A stretch of DNA of 64,000 bases, from assembly GCF_902830275.1 (NCBI RefSeq), contig NZ_CADESW010000004.1, positions 186,001-250,000 of the forward strand. Direction: 5' to 3'. Position 1 is the first letter of the stretch; each line of letters starts with the position of its first letter. The translations under genes were made by a program, and so were the position numbers. The stretch is from Burkholderia stagnalis (GTDB lineage Bacteria > Pseudomonadota > Gammaproteobacteria > Burkholderiales > Burkholderiaceae). The notes beneath the pieces were generated by a model. The model did not search any database, was not told where the DNA came from, and was given only the letters and a program-made list of their open reading frames with translations. Below are positions 28,175-36,350 of this stretch, in pieces.

Positions 28175-28462
28175 TTGGCGACCTATATCGTTTTCACCCG
28201 CGAAAGCACACAGGATCAGCAGGAACTCGACGTCTATCGAAGCAAGGTCCGCGCGACCCTCGCCGGCCATCCGGTGAAGGTGCTCGCCTCGTACGGCCCC
28301 CAGGAGACGCTCGAGGGCGAAGGCCCGGAAGGCGTCGTGATCATGGAGTTTCCGTCGAAGGCTGCCGCGCATGCGTGGTATCACGGGCCCGAATACCAGG
28401 CGGTCGCCCAGCATCGCTTCAAGGGCGCGCGCTTTCGCGCGGTGCTGGTCGAGGGCGTGTAG
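28175..28462 (+). CDS. DUF1330-type small protein
   Basis: 95-aa ferredoxin-like alpha/beta-barrel protein of the DUF1330/YCII-like kind (ATYIVFTRESTQDQQELDVY, FPSKAAAHAWYHGPEYQ). The start is TTG at 28175, supported by AGGAG exactly 7 nt upstream; no ATG or GTG is available. The family's function is unknown; dimeric folds of this type often bind small aromatic or acidic metabolites. Confidence 0.85.
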   Translation: MATYIVFTRESTQDQQELDVYRSKVRATLAGHPVKVLASYGPQETLEGEGPEGVVIMEFPSKAAAHAWYHGPEYQAVAQHRFKGARFRAVLVEGV

Positions 28463-28504
28463 GCGGAATCCGGTTTGCGTCCATGCGCGCATCGCGGCCG
28501 GACG

Positions 28505-28539
28505 AAAAAAATCCCCATGGGCCTTGAAACCATGGGGAT
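28505..28539 (-). terminator. Rho-independent terminator 1 (minus strand)
   Basis: Stem ATCCCCATGG / CCATGGGGAT with a 9-nt loop; on the minus strand it is followed by a run of seven T. No known minus-strand gene ends here, so it may end a small RNA. Confidence 0.75.
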
Positions 28540-28716
28540 GTGAAAAACCGTTGAGAGACACGGTGTCCGACCGAGGGTCTTGAAGCATTCGGGTAAGGTC
28601 AGACGCCTTGAAGTTTAGCGACGCCGCGATGCCGGACGGGTGTACATTTCGGCCGGCATCGGCCCGTCACAGTTCATGCGGCGAAGGATCGGACATCGCC
28701 GCCCCGCCCTTCCATG
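28540..28716 (-). ncRNA. Candidate small RNA between two related terminators
   Basis: Minus-strand interval upstream of terminator 1 and downstream of terminator 2. It has no convincing coding frame and no feature to explain terminator 1. The 30 nt before both terminators are similar (TGT-TCTC, then CGG, then TCCCCATGG), suggesting a duplicated RNA gene or duplicated 3' end. The 5' end and promoter cannot be placed by eye. Confidence 0.3.
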
Positions 28717-28752
28717 AAAAAAGTCCCCAGGGATCGTGCGATCCATGGGGAC
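28717..28752 (-). terminator. Rho-independent terminator 2 (minus strand)
   Basis: Stem GTCCCCAGGGATC / GATCCATGGGGAC (small internal mismatch) with a GTGC loop and six T on the minus strand. It may end the methyltransferase transcript or a small RNA of its own. Confidence 0.75.
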
Positions 28753-28904
28753 GTCAACGACCCGCGGAGAAACAGGCGGGGCCCGGACAGCACACTCAGG
28801 CACGAGGGGACATCCGGACAGCGCGCAGTCTAGACCGGGCGGCCGCGCGGACAAGGGCACAGATCGGGGCCGTTCGCGGCGCCACAGACTGCATGCCGCG
28901 CCAT

Positions 28905-29705
28905 TCAGCCTTGCTTCCCGCCTGATTCGCACCCGGCGTGTTCGACGGCGCTGTCACCCGCCTTCAATCGGCCGATGGGGATCATCTCGGGAGAATCCGG
29001 GTTGCACGGGCTGCCGGTCCAGTCGCCCAGCCATGCGTCCACGGTCAGCCCGGCAAGCTTCAGCAGTTCGTCGATTTCCTCCCGTGACGGAAACGCGATG
29101 CGGGAACGCGAACGCAACAGCCGGCTATCGGCAGCCACCCGATAGCATGTTTCATAGGTGACGATGCCCGTTTCCGGGTCCCGCGCGACGTCGTTCCACG
29201 CTTGCGCCGGCCCCAGCTCGGGATGGTCGACCTCGCGCCCGGATTCGGCAGGAACCCATTCCCGCCATTCCTCGACGGCGGGGTTCCGGCTGTCGAAGAT
29301 GAATCGCCCGTGCGGCGCAAGGTGCGCGGCGACCGTCTGGAGTACCGCGAGCCTGTCAGCCTGCGTCAGGAACACCTGGAACGCGTGGCCGGTCATCACC
29401 ACGAGGTCGAAGCGACGGCCAACGCGCACGTTGCGGCCGTCCGCGGCGACCCAGTTCACCCGGTCGCCGCCGGGGCGTGCGCGTGCGATCTCGAGCATCG
29501 CCACTGCGGGATCGACGCCCCATACGGCGCCACAGCCGGCCTGCGCAATGGCCGCGCTCAGCACGCCCGTGCCGCAGCCAAGGTCCAGCACCGACGCGCA
29601 GCCCTCGGCCAGCGTCAGACAGTAGTCGAAGCTGGTGCTCCAGTCATTGTCGGCATCGTAGAAGCTGGCGAGGTCCGGGTCTTCGTATAGTGCGTCGTAA
29701 ATCAT
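28905..29705 (-). CDS. Class I SAM-dependent methyltransferase
   Basis: 266-aa Rossmann methyltransferase. Motif I VLDLGCGTGVLS is at residues 39-50, an acidic GVDPA loop follows, and a motif IV-like FDLVVMTGHAFQVF is near 110. The MIYDALYED start is favoured by family resemblance, though no Shine-Dalgarno is evident. The C-terminal ~90 residues form a beta-rich cap. The target is unknown. It is the first gene upstream of the two minus-strand terminators. Confidence 0.85.
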   Translation of the reverse strand: MIYDALYEDPDLASFYDADNDWSTSFDYCLTLAEGCASVLDLGCGTGVLSAAIAQAGCGAVWGVDPAVAMLEIARARPGGDRVNWVAADGRNVRVGRRFDLVVMTGHAFQVFLTQADRLAVLQTVAAHLAPHGRFIFDSRNPAVEEWREWVPAESGREVDHPELGPAQAWNDVARDPETGIVTYETCYRVAADSRLLRSRSRIAFPSREEIDELLKLAGLTVDAWLGDWTGSPCNPDSPEMIPIGRLKAGDSAVEHAGCESGGKQG

Positions 29706-29768
29706 CGGTCGGGAGGAAAGGAAGCGGACGAGCGCCGCAGTAGCCGGCAAGCGGCTTTCGCGCCGGAT

Positions 29769-30044
29769 TCAGCCGTTGGAAAGGTCCGCCTGCCCTGTCC
29801 GGAGACCTGTTTCATCTTGCGACGCCTTGTATCGGGCATAGGCTTTCGCAGCGCCCATCGCTTCATGGTGCGTCGCAAATGTCTCGTCGATCTTGTGCGT
29901 CATGCCGGGGATGTGCGTCTTCATCGGCGCATGGTCGCTCTTGCGCTCGAACCGGACCAGCGCACGCCACACGCCCTGAGGTTCTTCATACGCCTCGCAG
30001 AAACACAGATAGCCGTTCTCGTCGACAACCGCGCGCTCCGACAT
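29769..30044 (-). CDS. Small hypothetical protein
   Basis: 91-aa hydrophilic protein: MSERAVVDENGYLCFCEAYEEPQGVWRALVRFERK then an alpha-helical Ala-rich C-terminus. A strong GGAGG site 5 nt before the ATG at 30044 fixes the start. It lies just upstream of the methyltransferase on the same strand. No domain recognised. Confidence 0.7.
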   Translation of the reverse strand: MSERAVVDENGYLCFCEAYEEPQGVWRALVRFERKSDHAPMKTHIPGMTHKIDETFATHHEAMGAAKAYARYKASQDETGLRTGQADLSNG

Positions 30045-30263
30045 GTCAGCCTCCGCATTGAATGGCGAACAACCCGGGGACGGCGCATGGTCGATCGCAA
30101 CGCCGTACCCGTGAACGGTGAATCGCTCCAGCATAGGTCACGCGACGCGGCTTGGCCACACGTCCGGGAAGTTTTTCGAACGTTCGGCGCGCTGGCCGTC
30201 GCGCGACGGCCTCTCGCCCCAAGGGCCGGGCCTGTTCCGACCTTGCCGGGTTCCGCGACCGGC

Positions 30264-30980
30264 TCAAAAGCGGTCGTCCGCAATCGCCGGCATCACGAGT
30301 TCCCGGACGAACGACGCGTTGGACAGGTGCAGCAGCGTGCGCACCACCGCCACCACGTCATGGACCGGCACGCTCTGGCCATCGCCGCGCGCCGCGGCGT
30401 CTTCCAGCGGGACCGACAAGGCATCGTCGGTATTCAGGTAGCCGAGTTGCAGGCACGTGACGGCCAGGCGGCTGCCCCGGAACCCTTCGCGCAGCGCATC
30501 GGCAATCCCGTTGAGCGCGAACTTCGATGCGCCGAACGCCACTTCCGGGCGCCCGCTTTGCCGAAGTGCCGATGTCGACCCGGTCAGGAACAGCTGCGGC
30601 TTGTCGGCACGCAGCAGCCGCGGCACCAGACGCTTGAGCAGCAGCAAGGTGGCCGTGATGTTGACGTTCACCAGGTTCGCAATGGTGTCGTCCGAATCGT
30701 CCAGGAAAGCATAGGCGTCGGTGAAGGCCGTTTCCTCCCAGATTCCGAGGTTGCAGATCAGCACGTCCAGTTCGGCGGGCGCGGCTCGCGCGATCTGCGC
30801 CACGGCATCGGCAGGAGACGCCATGTCCGCCTCGATCCACTGGAGATCGACGGCGTCAGGCAACGTCAGCGCGTTCGGCCGCTTGCGCGATACGCCGATG
30901 ACGGTGTCGCCGGGGCTGCACAGGCCTTCGACAAACGCACGGCCCAGCCCCTTGCTGGCACCGACGATCATGATCTTCAC
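30264..30980 (-). CDS. Short-chain dehydrogenase/reductase-like, catalytic Tyr replaced
   Basis: 238-aa Rossmann protein of the SDR superfamily: cofactor loop GASKGLG at 7-13, the NAG-equivalent ICNLG near 75-79, and GSTS at 134-137 with S137 as the usual catalytic Ser. The YxxxK motif reads FGASK (149-153), so the catalytic Tyr is Phe while Lys153 is kept. Either it is not an oxidoreductase or another residue supplies the proton. It starts at GTG, after AGAGA. It is divergent from the MazG-like gene. Confidence 0.85.
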   Translation of the reverse strand: MKIMIVGASKGLGRAFVEGLCSPGDTVIGVSRKRPNALTLPDAVDLQWIEADMASPADAVAQIARAAPAELDVLICNLGIWEETAFTDAYAFLDDSDDTIANLVNVNITATLLLLKRLVPRLLRADKPQLFLTGSTSALRQSGRPEVAFGASKFALNGIADALREGFRGSRLAVTCLQLGYLNTDDALSVPLEDAAARGDGQSVPVHDVVAVVRTLLHLSNASFVRELVMPAIADDRF

Positions 30981-31150
30981 GGGTGTCTCTTCCTTTGATG
31001 GGTGTGTTGCCACCGATGCGTATGCGCTGCGAACGCTCGACCGCTTGCCGTGAAACGCCTGCACGCCAGGACTTTCTATACCATGCGAGAAGGTTGCTCC
31101 AACAACGATTTCGAAGCTGCCCACCGAAAGCGATATGTTTTGCCGGAGCC

Positions 31151-31768
31151 ATGATGACGACCACGTACAACGAAACGCGCCGCATCGATGCACTGATGGA
31201 CTGCATCGGCACTGTCCTGTTCGCGGCCGGGAACGTGATTTCAGCCGTTCGTGCCCGCGCGCGTGATGATGCCGATATCGAGGCGCTCGAACGCGCCGTC
31301 CAATCCGCGCGCACCCTCCTCACCGCATCTCCTGCCGAGCCGCCTGCAGTAACGGCCGACAAGACCGGCCCGGAAGCGGTCGGGCTCGCGCATGCCACGA
31401 CACCTTCGACGTTTCAGGCGCGCGTGCAACCGTGGATGCTCGAATGCTTCGGAGCGGCGACAGCGAACGATCGCACGGAGCGGAATCATCGCTTCCTCGA
31501 AGAAGCGCTCGAACTCGTGCAGGCATGCGGCTGTAACGCGAGCGAAGCGCACCTGTTCGTTGACTATACGTTCGGGCGCCCGGCCGGTGAGCCGGCACAG
31601 GAGGCCGGCAGCGTGATGGTGACGCTGGCGGCGCTCTGTCTCGCGAATGCGCTGGACATGCACGCGGCCGGAGACACCGAGCTCGCGGACATCTGGACGA
31701 AGGTCGAACGGAACCGCGCCAGGCATGCCGCGAAGCCGAAATATGCGCCGCTGCCGTCGGCCGTGTAG
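31151..31768 (+). CDS. MazG-like phage-type hypothetical protein
   Basis: 205 aa. The C-terminal ~105 residues contain RNHRFLEEALELVQACGC, reminiscent of the EExxE metal site of MazG-type all-alpha NTP pyrophosphatases, and EAGSVMVTLAALCLANALD as the partner helix. Such short MazG-like proteins are common in Burkholderia phages. The N-terminal ~80 residues are a coiled-coil-like helix plus a linker. If active, it would hydrolyse a nucleotide triphosphate; the ExxD pair is imperfect (EAGSV), so activity is uncertain. Probably part of the mobile segment ending at tRNA-His. Confidence 0.6.
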   Translation: MMTTTYNETRRIDALMDCIGTVLFAAGNVISAVRARARDDADIEALERAVQSARTLLTASPAEPPAVTADKTGPEAVGLAHATTPSTFQARVQPWMLECFGAATANDRTERNHRFLEEALELVQACGCNASEAHLFVDYTFGRPAGEPAQEAGSVMVTLAALCLANALDMHAAGDTELADIWTKVERNRARHAAKPKYAPLPSAV

Positions 31769-31864
31769 CCGCGAATGCCGTTGCATCCGCCGTTGAACCT
31801 TCCTGTTCTTCAGCAAATGGCGCTGCCCCGGAGACCTCCTATGTTGAAGTTCAACGAATCACGA

Positions 31865-32173
31865 TCAGATCTGCGGAAGCTCATCCAGCGTACGAGACAC
31901 TTTGGTTGCGTCGACGTCGAGCTCGATCCCCTGCGAGGCGTCGCGGTACACAACCGTCTTCAACGCCGGTCCGACAACGCTCTGGCCTCCAACCGAGAAG
32001 ATCGTATAGACGTCGTCGCCGCCCATGATTGCATCGACAACGTCCATGACACGCGCCTCGCGCGGCACTTCGACCCAGCTGTCGTCTTGGGGATTGACCT
32101 TCGCCCAACGCACGTGCGTCACGCGCCTGGTCAGCAGATCGATTCTCACGCCATTCACTGCAAAGATGGACAT
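31865..32173 (-). CDS. Accessory hypothetical protein
   Basis: 102 aa, predicted beta-rich (MSIFAVNGVRIDLLTRRVTHVRWAKV) with an acidic C-terminus. GGGAGGG sits 4 nt before the ATG at 32173, supporting this start. No family recognised. It lies inside the accessory segment between the MazG-like gene and the AT-rich gene. Confidence 0.65.
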   Translation of the reverse strand: MSIFAVNGVRIDLLTRRVTHVRWAKVNPQDDSWVEVPREARVMDVVDAIMGGDDVYTIFSVGGQSVVGPALKTVVYRDASQGIELDVDATKVSRTLDELPQI

Positions 32174-32420
32174 CGTGCCCTCCCTGGGATCACTCGGCAA
32201 TGCGTTCGGACTACGCGTTCGTCAATCATAGCGCTGCGGCTTGATCGATGCGGTGCTGAAGCCGGATATCTCCGCTTCCGACCTGGGCTCATTCTGGTTC
32301 AGGATTCGCACGCAGTAATTTCGCAGTCGTGGCCGCAGCTTCGCGGTTCTACACGGTGGGCTATCGATTGAGTTGACCATGAGGGCTCGGACCAACGAAT
32401 ACGTATTTGGAGGAAATACA

Positions 32421-33182
32421 ATGGACGCTTCTCGTATCTCCGGCGCGCCGGGCACTGCACACATTCAAGGCCACAGCGGCGACTCATCCGCTCAGCAACC
32501 TTCAAGGCCCATTTCTCCTCGTCGTGTCCCGACCAACGAGCTGCTTCAGAGCAATTTGCAACGTTTCGTTCGGAAAGAAAAAGAAACCCCTCTGCCCAGC
32601 CATGATCCCGTGAATGTTCCGCACATCTCGAGTGCGATGCATAAGCTCAATGTGGAAAAGAACCGACTGGCGACACATCAAAAAAAATATGAGGAACAGC
32701 TACAACAAGGAAATAAACCCGCACCCATTAAAACATCTGAGGCGAATATCGATAAATTAAAAAAAATGCTGGATAAAGCAGAAGATTCCGGAAATCTCAG
32801 CAGCGAAGAGTTCAAGAAGCTGGCGATACAACACGCAAAATCAAGTAGCAACAGTCCATTTCTCTCCGGCACACCCGAATATACGGTGGGGCTAAACAGT
32901 CAAGAGTCTTACGCAAAGGACTCGCTCGCACGAGGAAATCCGGCGGTCTTCTCGATTCTCCATACAGATCGCGCGCAGACAAATCCGGCGAATAGCAGGG
33001 AGCACGAACTGCTATTGCCCGTTGCGGAATACCGGCGAGAAGTCGCTGGAACGTTCACTATGGGGCAAGGAGGGAGCAAGACCTATGTTGATACCAGTGG
33101 CGATCAACCAGTCACCTATCACGGCGAAGATGCTCAACAGAAGTTCGAACATGCAGCCGGCAAATTGAACACACAGTCGTAA
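32421..33182 (+). CDS. AT-rich horizontally acquired protein, effector-like
   Basis: 253 aa. Base composition and codon use (AAA, AAT, ATA, TTA codons) differ sharply from all neighbours, a clear sign of transfer. The first ~50 residues are Ser/Pro/Gln-rich and disordered, like type III secretion leaders. A coiled-coil-like Lys/Glu/Gln-rich stretch spans ~75-140 and a compact C-terminal domain follows. That domain has REHELLLPVAEYRR near 208-221, resembling the E-x-E-LLP element of ADP-ribosyltransferases; this is only a hint. GGAGG lies 7 nt before the ATG at 32421, which decides against 32373. No secretion genes are nearby. Confidence 0.7.
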   Translation: MDASRISGAPGTAHIQGHSGDSSAQQPSRPISPRRVPTNELLQSNLQRFVRKEKETPLPSHDPVNVPHISSAMHKLNVEKNRLATHQKKYEEQLQQGNKPAPIKTSEANIDKLKKMLDKAEDSGNLSSEEFKKLAIQHAKSSSNSPFLSGTPEYTVGLNSQESYAKDSLARGNPAVFSILHTDRAQTNPANSREHELLLPVAEYRREVAGTFTMGQGGSKTYVDTSGDQPVTYHGEDAQQKFEHAAGKLNTQS

Positions 33183-33187
33183 TTGAA

Positions 33188-33249
33188 TGCCACTCCGTGA
33201 ACAATTCGAAGGCCGCTAACGCGGCATACACCAATTGTTCACGGTGGCA
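33188..33249. repeat. Long imperfect inverted repeat after the AT-rich gene
   Basis: CCGTGAACAATT (33195-33206) and AATTGTTCACGG (33233-33244) form a perfect 12-bp inverted repeat. It extends through TGCCA/TGGCA arms with a 2-nt bulge. The 26-bp loop contains GCCGC-TAAC-GCGGC. It starts a few bp after the stop of the AT-rich gene; it could be a hairpin terminator or an end of a mobile element. The sequence from 33250 to ~33420 holds no gene I can support. Confidence 0.7.
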
Positions 33250-33422
33250 ATCACGCGTGATCCGCCGTCAAACGCCTCTCCGTCGCGTTACGTCCGGGAA
33301 ATTGCGCCGCAAACTCGGATGGACCGCGCCCGCAGAACAACCTACAGCCTGTATTTCACGAACCCAGGTGATCGCTTGTAGCGCGCGCGCCGCGCGATAA
33401 CACCCTGCTCGCCTCTTGCGAT

Positions 33423-34134
33423 CAGGTTCATGGGTCCGTCGCCAGCCGCGCCGACCTATGCAGCAAGACCATCAACAACTAGGTCGGTTCTACGCAAGTA
33501 TCGGACGACGTGCCGCGTGCGAAGCATCAGAAGCCTCCACCGGATCCGTTCTCGCGCGAGGAATCGGAATCGATCATTAAAGAAGCTGAGCGCGTGCACC
33601 CAGGCCAAGTGCACAACTTGATCGACCTCTGGTTCTGGACCGGGTTGCGGACGTCCGAGATCTTCGGCCTCCAATGGCTGAACGTGGATCTCCCGAGCGG
33701 GACGATCCTCGTTGCGGAAGCGCTCGTCCGCGGCGAGCACAAGGATTGCACGAAGACGGCAGTCGCACGCACGGTCCGGCTAAACAGCCAGGCGCTCAGT
33801 GCCTTGAAGCGGTAGCGTGTGTTCACGGGAATTGCCGGCGCAGCAATCTTCCACGATCCCAGATACAGCAGGCGCTGGGAGGATGAGCGCGCATTCCGCC
33901 GCAGTTTCTGGACGCCGACTCTGAAACGACTCGGAATTCGCTACCGGCGGCCGTACAACATGCGGCATAGCTACGCGACGGCAATGCTGATGACCGGAAT
34001 GACCCCAACCTTTTGCGCGAAACGGCTCGGGCACAGCATCGAGATGTTCCTGACAACGTACGCGAAATGGATGGATGGTGAGCAGAACGCTCTAGAGATG
34101 GCGAGGCTCGAATCGGCGCTAATGTCCTCGAGTT
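33423..34134 (+). pseudogene. Broken tyrosine-recombinase integrase
   Basis: One reading frame carries integrase sequence interrupted by in-frame stops at 33480-33482 (after SKTINN) and 33813-33815 (after ALKR), with a short internal deletion following the first. Upstream N-terminal sequence is missing. Core features remain: HQKPPPDPFSREES, the TGLRTSEIFGLQW catalytic-Arg box, MRHSYATAMLM (His-x-x-Arg region, here RHSYAT) and GHSIEMFLTTYAKW with the catalytic Tyr. It ends about 50 bp from the 3' end of tRNA-His, the usual geometry of a tRNA-targeting integrase. Non-functional as it stands. Confidence 0.85.
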
Positions 34135-34146
34135 GCCCCGGAAAGC

Positions 34147-34172
34147 AAAACAGGCGCCGAGGCGCCTGTTTT
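34147..34172 (-). terminator. Terminator of tRNA-His
   Basis: AAAACAGGCGC / GCGCCTGTTTT with a 4-nt loop, just downstream of tRNA-His on the minus strand. The A/T-flanked stem can work in both directions. Confidence 0.75.
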
Positions 34173-34186
34173 GTTGAAGCATTCTG

Positions 34187-34263
34187 TGGGGTGGCTGATG
34201 GGACTCGAACCCACGACGACAGGAATCACAATCCTGGACTCTACCAACTGAGCTACAGCCACC
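34187..34263 (-). tRNA. tRNA-His (anticodon GTG)
   Basis: Cloverleaf readable on the minus strand: acceptor GTGGCTG/CAGCCAC, anticodon GTG (complement at 34227-34229), T-loop GGTTCGAGTCC and encoded CCA. The extra G(-1) required by HisRS is encoded at 34263, pairing with C73. It shares orientation with dusA, 70 bp upstream, and is the likely integration site of the island to its left. Confidence 0.97.
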
Positions 34264-34333
34264 ACTGATACTGCTTTCTTCGCTGCGTCGCGTTCTGTTC
34301 AACAGCGAAGAAGCAAGATTATATAAAGCGTTT

Positions 34334-35353
34334 TTAATCTTGCCAAGCCTTTTTTTCAAAATTTTCGTCGGCGGCGAAAAGATGCGTGCGCGCCTCGTCG
34401 AACACGGCCAGATCGCCGCGCGCGAGCTTCTTGTTGTCGGACAGCACACGACGCCAGCCACGCGCCCCCGCCTCGCCGCGATACAGCCCGAGCGCATGAC
34501 GCACGACCGCACCGAGGTACGTGCCGCGCTTCAGTTCCGCCGCGCAATACGCGATCAGCTGCGCCTCCGCTTCCTCGCGCGTCGGCGCCGCTTCGCTCGC
34601 GCCGTAGAACCGCCGATCGACGTCCGCCAGCACGTAAGGATTGTGATACGCCTCACGGCCGAGCATCACGCCGTCGACATGCTCGAGATGCTGCGCGACT
34701 TCGTCGAGCGTCTTGATGCCGCCGTTGATCACGATCTCCAGCGCCGGGAAATCTCGCTTCAGCCGATACGCATAGTCGTACTTGAGCGGCGGGATCTCGC
34801 GGTTCTCCTTCGGCGACAAGCCTTTCAGGATCGCATTGCGCGCGTGCACGACGAACACCTCGCAGCCCGCTTCGGCAACCGTGCCGACGAAGTCCCGCAC
34901 GAATTCGTATTCCTCGACCGCATCCACGCCGATCCGGTGCTTGACCGTCACCGGCACCGACACGGCGTCGCGCATCGCCTTCACGCAATCCGCGACGAGC
35001 TGCGGCTCGTTCATCAGGCACGCGCCGAACGCGCCACGCTGCACCCGTTCCGACGGGCAGCCGCAGTTCAGGTTGATTTCGTCGTAGCCCCACTGCTCGC
35101 CGAGCTTCGCCGCGCGCGCCAGATCGTCCGGCTCGCTGCCGCCGAGCTGCAGCGCGACCGGCGATTCGTTCGGCGTGAACGCGAGATGCCGCTGCGCGTC
35201 GCCGAACAGCAGCGCGCCGGTCGTGATCATTTCCGTGTAGAGCCACGTATTGCGCGTGAGCGTACGGTGGAACGACCGGCAATGACGGTCGGTCCAGTCC
35301 AGCATCGGCGCCACGGACACGCGGCGGGGAGGAAGCGAAGGCGAAACGGACAT
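34334..35353 (-). CDS. dusA: tRNA-dihydrouridine synthase A
   Basis: 339-aa FMN-dependent enzyme that reduces U20/U20a in tRNA. The chain opens with APMLDWTDRHCRSF, a Dus signature. The catalytic Cys lies in NLNCGCPSERVQRGAFGACLM (~95-115), and the VKHRIGVD and VHARNAILKGLSPKENR segments are DusA-specific. The start at 35353 is chosen because the 13 codons upstream are not conserved-looking. dusA genes are known integration targets, but here the integrase remnant abuts tRNA-His instead. Confidence 0.96.
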   Translation of the reverse strand: MSVSPSLPPRRVSVAPMLDWTDRHCRSFHRTLTRNTWLYTEMITTGALLFGDAQRHLAFTPNESPVALQLGGSEPDDLARAAKLGEQWGYDEINLNCGCPSERVQRGAFGACLMNEPQLVADCVKAMRDAVSVPVTVKHRIGVDAVEEYEFVRDFVGTVAEAGCEVFVVHARNAILKGLSPKENREIPPLKYDYAYRLKRDFPALEIVINGGIKTLDEVAQHLEHVDGVMLGREAYHNPYVLADVDRRFYGASEAAPTREEAEAQLIAYCAAELKRGTYLGAVVRHALGLYRGEAGARGWRRVLSDNKKLARGDLAVFDEARTHLFAADENFEKKAWQD

Positions 35354-35424
35354 GGAATTCGGGCAACGGACGGCGCGGAAACAACCGCGCATTCTACCGC
35401 AACGGGCGCCCTGCCCGCCCGGCG

Positions 35425-35679
35425 CTATGCGCCCGCGTCGCCGGCCAGTTCCGAATCGACCGCGCGCCGCGCCGCGTCGAACCCGCGCTCGATCACCCGT
35501 CGCTCGGTCAGCAGCAGCCCGTCGACCTTCACGAGCCGCCAGTCGATCCGCACCGCATCGCCTTGCAGCACGCGGTAGTGCACGTGTTCGCCGTCCCAGA
35601 CCTGCTCGGTCTTCACTTCGATCTCGAAGCCGCGGTACGGCTCGCTGTAGTCGCCGAGATCGCTGCCTCTCAGTTCCAT
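35425..35679 (-). CDS. Small conserved hypothetical protein
   Basis: 84-aa beta-rich protein (GDYSEPYRGFEIEVKTEQVWDGEHVHYRVLQGD) with a C-terminal helix. No family recognised. It lies between dusA and a second small gene on the same strand. Confidence 0.7.
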   Translation of the reverse strand: MELRGSDLGDYSEPYRGFEIEVKTEQVWDGEHVHYRVLQGDAVRIDWRLVKVDGLLLTERRVIERGFDAARRAVDSELAGDAGA

Positions 35680-35736
35680 CGCGCGCTCCGTCGATAAGCG
35701 ACGCCCCGCGCGAGCCGCCAGGCCCGCGCGGGGCGT

Positions 35737-35934
35737 TCAGTCATATTCGTTAGACAGGATGGCCTTGCCGTCGGCGGTGAGATCGACCCGGTCGCCGGCC
35801 GTCTGGTAGATCAGCCCTTCGTTCAGCAGCACGTACACAATGTCGCTGAAGGTCGCCGGCACCGGCCGGCTGTCGCCGAACTGGTCGATCCACTTCAGCG
35901 CCTCGATGGCTTCGGGAGAAAGGATGGGGGTCAT
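35737..35934 (-). CDS. Small winged-helix-like hypothetical protein
   Basis: 65 aa: PEAIEALKWIDQFGDSRPVPATFSDIVYVLLNEGLIYQTAGDRVDLTADGKAIL. The pattern of a helix, then LLNEGLI, then a strand ending LTADGKAIL, resembles a mini winged helix, as in phage-type or MarR-like C-termini. DNA binding is a guess. Confidence 0.65.
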   Translation of the reverse strand: MTPILSPEAIEALKWIDQFGDSRPVPATFSDIVYVLLNEGLIYQTAGDRVDLTADGKAILSNEYD

Positions 35935-36079
35935 ACGCTGCCTCCGCGTCGGTGTCGCTCCATCCTAGCACTTCGCCCGGACGGCGAATACCGATGCGGC
36001 TACGCAGCGACAAGGCGCCGCGGCGGCCGCCCCGGACGGCAAAGCCCGGGCCGACGGCGCGCGGCCGGCGCCGGCTCGC

Positions 36080-36295
36080 TCAGAGCCGCGCGATCGACAC
36101 CTCGGTCGACTTCACGAGCGCGACGACTTCCGCGCCGACCTTCAGTTCGAGTTCGTCGACCGAGCGGGTCGTGATCACCGACGTGACGATGCCGAACGGC
36201 GTTTCCACGTCGACCTCGGACACCACGGGCCCGCGGATGATCTCCTTCACCTTGCCCTTGAACTGGTTGCGTACGTTGATTGCGGTGATGCTCAT
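36080..36295 (-). CDS. ssuF: TOBE-domain molybdopterin-binding-like protein SsuF
   Basis: 71-aa single TOBE (Mop-like) domain: SITAINVRNQFKGKVKEIIRGPVVSEVDVETPFGIVTSVITTRSV. In pseudomonads a gene of this kind, ssuF, ends the ssuEADCBF sulfonate operon and is needed for sulfonate use. It follows ssuB by 55 bp here, so the same name is appropriate. It may bind an oxyanion; the ligand is unproven. Confidence 0.8.
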   Translation of the reverse strand: MSITAINVRNQFKGKVKEIIRGPVVSEVDVETPFGIVTSVITTRSVDELELKVGAEVVALVKSTEVSIARL

Positions 36296-36350
36296 CGGGT
36301 TGATCGCTCCGAAGAAAAAGACTCAGGATGGGCGGCAGGTGCCGCCCGGA

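Noticed and set aside
34138..34268. Extension of the integrase frame through tRNA-His
   Set aside because: The tail VADGTRTHDDRNHNPG is translated tRNA, another common artefact; the integrase part ends near 34134.
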